Shown in pieces: positions 1-5,212 of a DNA stretch of 5,212 nucleotides (position 1 is the first letter of the stretch; every line of letters starts with the position of its first letter). The notes below the pieces were generated by a model that was not told the DNA's origin, did no database searches, and saw nothing but the letters and a program-made list of their open reading frames with translations. Source of the stretch: Prevotella sp. (GTDB lineage: Bacteria; Bacteroidota; Bacteroidia; Bacteroidales; Bacteroidaceae); the NCBI GenBank assembly GCA_021204735.1, contig JAJPYV010000409.1:1-5212 (forward strand). Direction: 5' to 3'. Position numbers and translations under genes: made by a program.

Positions 1-63
1 TCGTCCAATTGGGCAGATAAAATATTCGCTAATTTAATTCAACCAACAGGTTCAATTTACTAG
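1..63 (+). other. Reading frame open from the left edge, ending in TAG; possible upstream part of the flippase
   Basis: Frame 1 is open from the first base and stops at TAG 61-63. It encodes about 20 residues containing NLIQPTGSIY. The IQPTG stretch resembles the 'IQATGKI'-like cytoplasmic loop that precedes the last helices of many Wzx flippases. The adjoining flippase tail is read in frame 2, which is closed by TAA at 35-37. If both pieces come from one gene, a frame change and probably a loss of several tens of codons lie near position 60. The resemblance is short, and the frame could be chance. This is inference from motif memory, not an alignment. Confidence 0.3.
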
Positions 64-274
64 AAATGTTATATTGCCAAGTATACCTCCCATAATTATA
101 AACTTTCTTGTTTGCTATTTTATAGCACCTTATCTACATGGCATATTATTTCTCATAACTTGTGTGGCGTCGGTATTAATTACTTGCATAGTTACATATT
201 TTATTGGTCTCAAACAGGATGAAAAGGTTATCATAGACGGATTTATAAACAAAATAAAGACACGTATCGCATGA
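38..274 (+). pseudogene. C-terminal remnant of a Wzx-type polysaccharide flippase
   Basis: The readable protein ends with two hydrophobic helices: one around NFLVCYFIAPYL, and one from GILFLITCVASVL through CIVTYFIGL. A charged tail follows (KQDEKVIIDGFINKIKTRIA). A helix pair, then 'YFIGLxxxER'-like residues and a basic tail, is how Bacteroidota Wzx/MATE-type O-unit flippases end. Such proteins move lipid-linked repeat units across the inner membrane and are normally about 450-510 residues with 12-14 helices, so this is only the last seventh. The coding frame is closed upstream by TAA at 35-37. The first possible start inside it is TTG at 74, which would give a 66-residue protein unable to act as a flippase. 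The stop TGA 272-274 overlaps the ATG of the next gene by four bases, suggesting translational coupling in the original operon. The gene is either broken by a nonsense or frameshift change or affected by a sequence error. The flippase assignment is moderately sure. Confidence 0.55.
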
Positions 275-1386
275 AGATTGTAATTGCAGGGGATATACTC
301 CCAACTGAAAAGAACGAGAAAATATTTGAGGGGGGGGGGAATTCTGAATACCTGTTTGGGAAAGAGTTGCTCAAGTTATTCAAGGAAGCTGATTTCAAGG
401 TAGCCAACCTTGAAGGTGTGTTCATTGACAATGGTCAACCAATAGATAAATCCGGCCCTTGCATTAAAGCAAGTACCAAGTCGATTGAAGGTTTGCTCCC
501 TTTAGGAATAAGCGCCTTCTCGCTTGCCAACAACCACAGTCTTGACTTCGGAATGAAAGGCCTTCTACATACGGTATCCGAACTTGATAAATACGGAATT
601 CCATGCTTTGGATACGGTAACAATCTCAAGGAAGCACGACGTCCTTTTATTACAACAGTAGATGGAATAAAGATAGGCGTTTACGCATGTGCCGAGTATG
701 AATTTACCATAGCCACCGAAACAACCGGCGGAGTAAATCCTTTTGACGAGTTGGAAATAGGCGATGATATCAGTGACTTGAAAAAGCAAGTTGACTACTT
801 GATTGTGTTATACCATGGCATGAAGGAATACTATCGTTACCCTGCTCCTTATATTCAAAAACGTTGCAGGAAACTTATAGATAAAGGTGCCGATATGGTT
901 TGTTGCCAACACTCACATTGCGTGGGATGTATGGAAAAGTACCATGACGGCACAATCTTATACGGGCAGGGTGATTTCATGTTTTGCCGTGCAGAAAATG
1001 AATACAGGGCAAACGGACTGCTTGTCTCGATAACGCTGCCTGAAAAGGAAGTGTGTTTCTTGCCTGTTGTCAGAAACGGCAACCGTATTCATTTGGCCAA
1101 TGATGATGAGAAAGGCAGCATATTGGAGCCTTTCTACTGGCGTTCGGAAGAAATCCTTTTGCCCGGATTTATACAAAAACAATACGATTCATTCGCTGAA
1201 AAAATGCTTCGCAATTATGAGTTGAATTCTATGGGTATAATAGGGCATTTATTGAGAAAAGCCCATCTTACAAGATACGCACATAAATTCATTTCCAAAG
1301 GGAATGATTTATTCCAGCTAAATGCGCTCAGATGTGAAGCCCATAGGGATGTTTATATTACGGGATTAAAAAAAAAGATGATTTGA
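271..1386 (+). CDS. CapA family (PGA_cap) metallophosphoesterase-like polysaccharide biosynthesis protein
   Basis: This 371-residue protein has the motif series of the PGA_cap / CapA-YwtB family, a calcineurin-like metallophosphoesterase fold. GD lies at residues 7-8 in the first strand, NLEG at 46-49, LANNHSLDFG at 85-94, YHG at 181-183, CQHSH at 212-216, and YGQGDF at 231-236. Metal ligands are expected at D8, the NNH and HSH histidines, and H182, all present. There is no signal peptide or membrane segment, so the protein is probably cytoplasmic. The namesake CapA belongs to poly-gamma-glutamate capsule synthesis, but in Bacteroidota glycan loci such proteins are common without any polyglutamate genes, and their substrate is unknown. 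The ATG overlaps the upstream stop (ATGA), which supports this start. Codons 20-23 contain a G10 tract. Gain of one G would give an immediate TGA at 345-347, and loss of one would lead to TAG at 401-403. An A9 run (1368-1376) encodes the lysines near the C-terminus. Family is confident; role is inferred. Confidence 0.88.
   Translation: MKIVIAGDILPTEKNEKIFEGGGNSEYLFGKELLKLFKEADFKVANLEGVFIDNGQPIDKSGPCIKASTKSIEGLLPLGISAFSLANNHSLDFGMKGLLHTVSELDKYGIPCFGYGNNLKEARRPFITTVDGIKIGVYACAEYEFTIATETTGGVNPFDELEIGDDISDLKKQVDYLIVLYHGMKEYYRYPAPYIQKRCRKLIDKGADMVCCQHSHCVGCMEKYHDGTILYGQGDFMFCRAENEYRANGLLVSITLPEKEVCFLPVVRNGNRIHLANDDEKGSILEPFYWRSEEILLPGFIQKQYDSFAEKMLRNYELNSMGIIGHLLRKAHLTRYAHKFISKGNDLFQLNALRCEAHRDVYITGLKKKMI
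330..339 (+). repeat. G10 homopolymer inside the CapA-like gene
   Basis: Ten consecutive G bases span the last base of Glu20 and codons Gly21-Gly23. The frame is open at the present length. Either a one-base gain or a one-base loss produces a stop within about 65 bases. Poly-G tracts of this length are known hotspots of slipped-strand mispairing and also of sequencing error. Confidence 0.9.
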
Positions 1387-1703
1387 ATTATATTTTTCGA
1401 TCTCTCTCTTCGCTAATAAAATACTCTTTATAACATTATTATCCAAGAATGAAGCAATCAAAGGATATTTCTATTAACCCATTATTCCATCATAAAGAAC
1501 ACATATTGTGGATTGACGTACTAAATATTACCGCTACTTTGGGTGTAGTACTTTTGCACTGCTCTAACGGTCCGGTTCATAATTGGGACGGAAGTTTCAA
1601 TGTAGCTTATGTTTGGGGTATGTTTACCCATACAATTGCATTATGCCCTGTTTGAATTTTTCTTATGCAAAGCGGATGTAATTTAATAGATACCAATAGT
1701 AAT

Positions 1704-1712
1704 GGGGGGGGG
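1704..1712 (+). repeat. G9 homopolymer inside the acyltransferase gene
   Basis: Nine G bases form three exact glycine codons between NSN and WKRF. The frame is correct on both sides at this length. A one-base gain would stop at TAA 1805-1807, and a one-base loss at TAA 1786-1788. It is the second long G tract in two adjacent genes. Confidence 0.9.
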
Positions 1713-1741
1713 TGGAAACGCTTCTATACAAGGCGTTTCCG
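1713..1741 (+). repeat. Intragenic hairpin directly after the G9 tract
   Basis: GGAAACGC (1714-1721) is the exact reverse complement of GCGTTTCC (1733-1740). One G-T wobble and one A-T pair extend the stem inward, leaving a loop of seven bases. It begins one base after the G tract. It also encodes conserved-looking basic residues (KRFYTRRF), so it may be a by-product of coding. Confidence 0.6.
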
Positions 1742-2551
1742 GCGAATTGGAATTCCATTCATGGCATGGAGCATTTTCTATGGAGTAATTTTTGTCATAA
1801 GTCATAACAGTGATTTAGATATAGATTGGCAAGAGTATATTACTATGTTCATTAACGGAAAGTATAACGGGCACATGTGGTTCTTTGTCCCTTTATTTGC
1901 CCTCTACCTAACCATCCCATTCTTAAACGCATTCTTCAAAAGTGCGTCAGTTAGTGTCGTCAGATTGATGGCTTATTTTGCCTTTATATTCACTTCGTTA
2001 TTACCGTTCCTATTCGCTCTATTTAAAATTGATTATTTCAATGGAGCCATATTCCCATTAGGGAGCAGTCTGTTGCTCTATGGATATATGGGTTTTGTAC
2101 TAATAAAGACTAATGCATTTACAAATGTTCAATGCTATAATAAACTTGCTATTATTTCAGCTCTTATACATTTTTCAGGGATGATATTTTTAATGAACGT
2201 ATTAAATGGTTCTGAACGATTATTCACTACTTATTCATCACCTACATGTTTCTTCATGTCGATGGGAGTATTTTTATGGTTTAAAAGAAAAGATTGGGCT
2301 AAATACATTGGAGCAATACACTTGTCACCGCAATTTGTTCAAAGAATAAGTTCGTGCAGTTTTGGTGTGTATTTGTTGCACGGATTTATTCTTTCATGTT
2401 GCAGGCGTCTTCATATTGGTTTAGACAATCGCTATTTTGGTTTTCTTATAATATATGCCATCTCGCTTCTCTGCATTATTATAATGAAGAAAATCCCTGT
2501 GATAAAGAATATTGTCCCTTAACAAGAATAATCTAAATAAGATTCTATATT

Positions 2552-3784
2552 ATGAGTTTTAATGAGAGAATACGAATATTTCTGGAATATGCATTGGCAT
2601 TTTGTATCATCTTGGAATTCAACACACCATATACTGTTTTCCCGGTAGTTAAAAGGACGATACAAATAATGCCGGTATTCCTTTTAATAGTGTTGATTTT
2701 AATGTCGCATTACTCAATTAAAAAGAGTATTAACGTCTATGTGCTTTTTTACTTGGTCGGAGCCATCGTTCCAATGTATGCATTGGAAAATGGGGCCTAC
2801 TTAGGATATATAAAGAGTTTTGTCGCGATATTGCCATTGTTATGGATATATTTAAGTCTGAGAAAAAGTGTTGGTACATCTGCTTATCTCTCCATATTTT
2901 TGAAGTATTCCAACCTTATGGTCGTATTGGCTGTAATATCGTTGATAATGTGGCTTCTGTGTTCTCTGATGCATATTATTCCTCCTACGGCCAGAATGCC
3001 ATACGAATGGGCTCCTAATAAGTTCTTTATTCCTTCATACTATGGGATTTATTTTGAAACACAATCTATAGCTCCATTTGGAGTAAAATTATGTCGCAAT
3101 ACAGGCATTTTCAATGAGGGACCTATGTATAATATGGCTTTGTGTTCGGCACTTATTCTTGAATGTTTCATTCGTCCGGTTAAATCTAAGTTTAAAATCT
3201 CTATTTTAGCAATAACTGTTTTTTCTACTTTGACAACGACTGGGCAATTCTTTTTGTTGTTTTTATGTGGGTGGTATCTTTACAAAAAAATAATCAAACA
3301 ACGAGTACTCCTTATTTTTATGATTCCATTACTGCTTTATGGCGCTTTTATAGGCGGGAGTGCTTTAATGACAAATAAAATTGAATCAGGTGGGTATGGT
3401 TCTGTGAACTCACGCAGTAATGATATACAGCGATGTATTGAAATAGGATTTGAACATCCTTTAGTAGGAGTAGGATTGGTAACTAAAGAAAGATTGGGTG
3501 GTTTATCAGGCATCGGGAAAGAAGTCGGATATAGTAATTCTTTATTTACTGTCTTTGCTCGCGGAGGCGTGTATTCATTATTATTGTATATTGGGGGATT
3601 GCTTTTTATACCATATCGCTATTCAAGAAAATATAAAGACTACCATTGGTTTATTGCCATGCTTTGTTTTTTTCTTATTTTTACCATTACCATTAGTTAT
3701 CTAAAATATCTCACTCTACTTTTCCTCGCATGGGGGTTATCAAATATTAATATGGTAAAGTGGAAAGATGATGAAGAAACATAA
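2552..3784 (+). CDS. wzy: Wzy-type O-antigen/capsule repeat-unit polymerase
   Basis: This 410-residue protein is very hydrophobic, with roughly ten to twelve predicted membrane helices (for example around residues 12-22, 39-52, 62-76, 88-102, 122-140, 192-206, 215-240, 252-270, 334-354 and 366-396). A large periplasmic loop with CRNTGIFNEGPMYNMAL (181-197) recalls the 'R-x-x-G-x-F-x-E-P' region of Bacteroidota Wzy proteins. SRSNDIQRCIEIGFEHPLVGVG (about 287-308) matches the second loop of the Wzy_C / O-antigen ligase fold, where the arginines are thought to bind the glycan. SNSLFTVFARGGV (328-340) follows in the usual place. Length and topology are normal, with no frameshift seen. Wzy joins lipid-linked repeat units in the periplasm. 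The ATG lies 29 bases after the acyltransferase stop without a Shine-Dalgarno motif, consistent with an operon in this phylum. An O-antigen ligase (WaaL) is the alternative, but the neighbouring flippase and glycosyltransferase favour Wzy. Confidence 0.82.
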   Translation: MSFNERIRIFLEYALAFCIILEFNTPYTVFPVVKRTIQIMPVFLLIVLILMSHYSIKKSINVYVLFYLVGAIVPMYALENGAYLGYIKSFVAILPLLWIYLSLRKSVGTSAYLSIFLKYSNLMVVLAVISLIMWLLCSLMHIIPPTARMPYEWAPNKFFIPSYYGIYFETQSIAPFGVKLCRNTGIFNEGPMYNMALCSALILECFIRPVKSKFKISILAITVFSTLTTTGQFFLLFLCGWYLYKKIIKQRVLLIFMIPLLLYGAFIGGSALMTNKIESGGYGSVNSRSNDIQRCIEIGFEHPLVGVGLVTKERLGGLSGIGKEVGYSNSLFTVFARGGVYSLLLYIGGLLFIPYRYSRKYKDYHWFIAMLCFFLIFTITISYLKYLTLLFLAWGLSNINMVKWKDDEET

Positions 3785-3840
3785 TTCTGAAAGGGTCCAT
3801 TAGGATAACTTCATCGTCATTCTTCATTATGTACGATTAA

Positions 3841-3846
3841 AGGAGG
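3841..3846 (+). promoter_or_regulatory. Perfect Shine-Dalgarno AGGAGG before the glycosyltransferase
   Basis: AGGAGG (followed by one more G) ends ten bases before ATG 3857. An in-frame TAA at 3848-3850 excludes an earlier start. None of the other starts in the window has such a site, and strong Shine-Dalgarno motifs are uncommon in Bacteroidota. Confidence 0.75.
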
Positions 3847-3856
3847 GTAAACAAAG

Positions 3857-4834
3857 ATGAAAGAATCCCCTGTTTATTCCATCATCATTCCCCATCATAA
3901 CATCCCTAAGCTGCTGCAACGCTTGTTGGACAGCATACCTAAACGTGATGATACGGAAATTATAGTTGTGGACGACAACAGCTCGCCAGAAGTGGTGGAC
4001 TTCAGCCATTTCCCGGGTAGCGACCGTCATGATGTAAAACTAATATTAGACAAGAAGGGTGGTTTTGGGGGCTATGCACGCAATTTGGGATTAAACATTG
4101 CCCGGGGAGAATGGTTGCTTTTTGCGGATTCTGATGATTATTTCAATTACTGTATAGGAGATATATTGGACGAATTTGCGGACGCACCCGCTGATGTGAT
4201 ATATTTCAAAGGGAACAGCGTGGATACCGACACATACGTTCAAGAATACCGTTCCCGACATGTAAATCAACTGATTGATTTATTTGAGAAAGACCGAATA
4301 AAAGCCGAGACGAGATTGCGTTATGAATTCGGAGAGCCATGGTGCAAACTAATCCGCCATTCCTTAGTGAAAGATAATAATATACGCTTTGAGGAACGCT
4401 CCATTCATAATGATACAGCTTTTTCCTATCTTGTAGGATACTATGCCCGCAAAATAGCTGTCGACAAAAGGGCACTCTATTGTATCACAGTCCGAGATGG
4501 TTCCGTAAGCAGAGAAATCTCTGAAAGCAAGAAATTAGAAAGAATAGAAAACTTCGGGAACTCGTCACGTTTTTTCCTTCAACACAACATCCCAATGGTT
4601 GAGAAACGCCACTTCCGGCAACTATACTTATGTCGTAAAGAGAATACTGAAACGTTTAATGCCGGCGTGAATATCCTTCTCTCATTAGGCTTTACAAAGA
4701 AAGAAATTGATAAAGGCTTGCGTAATGAAAGGATAGAACTATTGAAAGAGAGAGTAAAAGATAACGTAAAGAAAATCTTATACCGTATGCTTAAACAATA
4801 TAGTGTTGACGGGTATATAGTGATTAGGGAATAA
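3857..4834 (+). CDS. Family 2 (GT-A fold) glycosyltransferase
   Basis: This is a 325-residue soluble-looking protein. YSIIIPHHNIPKLLQRLLDSI (7-27) is the GT2 nucleotide-binding first strand and helix. EIIVVDDNSS (34-43) is the second strand with its nucleotide-contacting aspartates. GGFGGYARNLGLNIARGEWLLFADSDDYF (68-96) carries the 'ARNxGLxxARGxWLxFxDsDD' motif, with the metal-binding DSDD at 91-94. EPWCKLIRHSLVKDNNIRFEE (160-180) and HNDTAFSY (184-191) correspond to the acceptor-side 'KlyrrslL..F.E' and 'eD..f' motifs. The C-terminal third is charged and helical and has no membrane helix. The enzyme should transfer a sugar from a nucleotide donor to the lipid-linked repeat unit at the cytoplasmic face; donor and acceptor cannot be read from sequence. 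The start is fixed by the Shine-Dalgarno site and the upstream in-frame TAA. The 72-base gap after wzy is the longest between the intact plus-strand genes and shows no convincing promoter. By eye the gene is less AT-rich than wzy. Confidence 0.92.
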   Translation: MKESPVYSIIIPHHNIPKLLQRLLDSIPKRDDTEIIVVDDNSSPEVVDFSHFPGSDRHDVKLILDKKGGFGGYARNLGLNIARGEWLLFADSDDYFNYCIGDILDEFADAPADVIYFKGNSVDTDTYVQEYRSRHVNQLIDLFEKDRIKAETRLRYEFGEPWCKLIRHSLVKDNNIRFEERSIHNDTAFSYLVGYYARKIAVDKRALYCITVRDGSVSREISESKKLERIENFGNSSRFFLQHNIPMVEKRHFRQLYLCRKENTETFNAGVNILLSLGFTKKEIDKGLRNERIELLKERVKDNVKKILYRMLKQYSVDGYIVIRE

Positions 4835-4851
4835 AATAAACATATCACTAT

Positions 4852-4903
4852 ACGTGAGTCCGATATAAACTCAAAAGATTGTGAGCTTATATCGGACTCA
4901 CGT
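4852..4903. terminator. Strong hairpin between the convergent genes, possible bidirectional terminator
   Basis: A 17-base arm (4852-4868, starting ACGTGAGTCC) has its exact reverse complement at 4887-4903. After one A/C mismatch a further four pairs (CTCA 4870-4873 with TGAG 4882-4885) extend the stem, leaving an eight-base loop. It begins 17 bases after the glycosyltransferase stop and lies toward the end of the minus-strand gene, so termination is a natural role. No T-rich run follows on either strand, so a classical intrinsic terminator is not shown. Confidence 0.5.
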
Positions 4904-4920
4904 TATCGGACTCACGTTAT
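4890..4920 (+). repeat. Tandem duplication of a 14-base unit (right hairpin arm)
   Basis: TATCGGACTCACGT occurs at 4890-4903 and again immediately at 4904-4917, followed by the first three bases of a third copy. The same unit is present inverted at 4852-4865. The left arm can therefore pair with either right-hand copy, giving two alternative hairpins that differ only in loop size. Confidence 0.9.
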
Positions 4921-4940
4921 AATAGATACACATTCAAACA

Positions 4941-5072
4941 ATGAGAATAGCCATTGTCAGCACCTGTGACATTCAGTTCCCTCCAACGCACCTTTTGTCA
5001 TGTTTTTATCGAGACAACTGTCACTCATCCGGGGCATTTTTATATAGATGTTCGACCGCCTGTTCTAAATGA
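4941..5072 (+). pseudogene. Truncated start of a probable glycosyltransferase
   Basis: ATG 4941 opens a 43-codon frame ending at TGA 5070-5072. The first twelve residues, MRIAIVSTCDIQ, look like the first strand of GT-B glycosyltransferases ('MKIaivsTyDixGGA..'), which are common in such loci. From about codon 13 on (FPPTHLLSCFY) the family's glycine-rich continuation is missing. The last 52 bases lie antisense to the end of the convergent minus-strand gene. The simplest reading is that the 5' end of a glycosyltransferase gene remains and the rest was removed at a breakpoint near 4977-5020. With only twelve informative residues this is tentative, and the peptide may be chance. Confidence 0.4.
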
Positions 5073-5212
5073 TTTCGTGTGAACATCTGTTCTTTACGTT
5101 TACTCCATTGCTTGATCCCTTCTTCCAGAATGTCCAATACCTGTTCCCTGTCATCACTCCTCCAACTCTTCAACGATTGACTGTTTTCCAACAGATAGTC
5201 AACTGTAGCCAA
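5021..5212 (-). CDS. C-terminal part of an unrecognised minus-strand protein
   Basis: The frame runs in from the right edge and ends at TGA (complement of 5021-5023). All 63 visible codons are open, and the start lies outside the window; the TTG at the very edge need not be the start. The protein is soluble-looking, charged and probably helical, with LENSQSLKSWRSDDREQVLD followed by ILEEGIKQWSKRKEQMFTRN and a final HLEQAVEHLYKNAPDE. There is no membrane segment, cysteine cluster or catalytic motif. I do not recognise the family. It converges on the capsule operon, and base composition by eye is more GC-rich than the wzy gene. It therefore probably belongs to a different unit and may mark the edge of the polysaccharide locus. 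Confidence 0.6.
   Translation of the reverse strand: MATVDYLLENSQSLKSWRSDDREQVLDILEEGIKQWSKRKEQMFTRNHLEQAVEHLYKNAPDE

Larger units (their letters stand above)
1449..2522 (+). pseudogene. Acyltransferase-3 family membrane O-acyltransferase, interrupted by an in-frame TGA
   Basis: Read through, this frame has 357 codons, the normal size of acyltransferase-3 (PF01757) proteins, which transfer acetyl or other acyl groups to sugars from within the inner membrane. The N-terminal part (1449-1655) has WIDVLNITATLGVVLLH, matching the family's first helix with its D and the functionally important H37. TGA at 1653-1655 interrupts the second helix. The same frame resumes with IFLMQSGCNLI, the usual 'FFMISG' segment, then basic RRFRRIGIPFMAW, GHMWFFVPLFALYL (the conserved H-x-W-F region), and SCSFGVYLLHG near the C-terminus. 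About ten hydrophobic segments are visible in all. ATG 1665 could restart translation nine bases past the stop, but that product would lack helix 1 and H37. TGA is used as an ordinary stop by neighbouring genes, so recoding is unlikely. A G9 tract lies at 1704-1712. The gene is probably inactive, unless the TGA is a sequence error or is read through. Confidence 0.83.

Noticed and set aside
1387..1448. Promoter before the acyltransferase
   Set aside because: The 62-base gap has AT-rich stretches but no convincing match to the Bacteroidota TTTG / TAnnTTTG pattern at the expected spacing.
1653..1655. Recoded TGA (tryptophan or selenocysteine)
   Set aside because: Other genes in the window end with TGA and use TGG for tryptophan, and no reason for selenocysteine exists in this family.
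2354..2536. Small plus-strand frame overlapping the end of the acyltransferase
   Set aside because: It is a shifted frame inside a well-supported coding region, with no recognisable protein features.
3785..3840. Promoter or small gene between wzy and the GT2 gene
   Set aside because: No clear promoter elements, no hairpin and no open frame with a recognisable product were seen.
4206..4475. Minus-strand 89-residue frame within the GT2 gene
   Set aside because: It is antisense to conserved GT2 motifs and shows no domain of its own.
4852..4903. Invertible promoter or Mpi-type recombination site of Bacteroides capsule loci
   Set aside because: The inverted arms are separated by fewer than twenty bases, too little for a promoter, and they do not match the recombinase site pattern as I remember it. 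The element lies at the operon's end, not upstream.
4852..4920. CRISPR array
   Set aside because: Only two direct copies without spacers; the third is inverted.

Overview
The window looks like the distal part of a capsular or surface polysaccharide locus from a Bacteroidota gut-type bacterium (Bacteroides, Phocaeicola or a relative). This rests on the gene set, the AT-rich sequence, the general lack of Shine-Dalgarno motifs before start codons, and protein signatures typical of those loci. No single marker fixes the genus.

Layout from left to right. (1) Positions 1-274 hold the 3' end of what looks like a Wzx-type flippase. Its last two membrane helices are readable, but the frame is closed by stops just upstream, so the gene appears broken inside the window. 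(2) Positions 271-1386 encode a CapA-family (PGA_cap) metallophosphoesterase-like protein that overlaps the flippase stop by four bases. (3) Positions 1449-2522 are an acyltransferase-3 membrane O-acyltransferase interrupted by one in-frame TGA. (4) Positions 2552-3784 encode a polytopic Wzy-type polymerase. (5) Positions 3857-4834 encode a family 2 glycosyltransferase preceded by a perfect AGGAGG, which is unusual for this phylum. (6) Positions 4835-4940 are non-coding and hold a strong hairpin whose right arm is duplicated in tandem. (7) At 4941 there is what looks like the first 12 codons of another glycosyltransferase, which then loses resemblance. (8) A convergent minus-strand gene of unknown function enters from the right edge and ends at 5021.

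All plus-strand genes would act in one Wzx/Wzy pathway. Glycosyltransferases build a lipid-linked repeat unit on the cytoplasmic face, the acyltransferase decorates it, Wzx flips it, and Wzy polymerises it in the periplasm. The CapA-like protein is a frequent but poorly defined companion.

Nothing here is clearly a new system. The most notable feature is the concentration of lesions and unstable tracts: a broken flippase tail, a nonsense codon in the acyltransferase, a truncated glycosyltransferase start, and G10 and G9 tracts inside two coding regions. This suggests either a decaying or switchable capsule locus, or base errors in the assembly. Those possibilities cannot be separated from the sequence alone.
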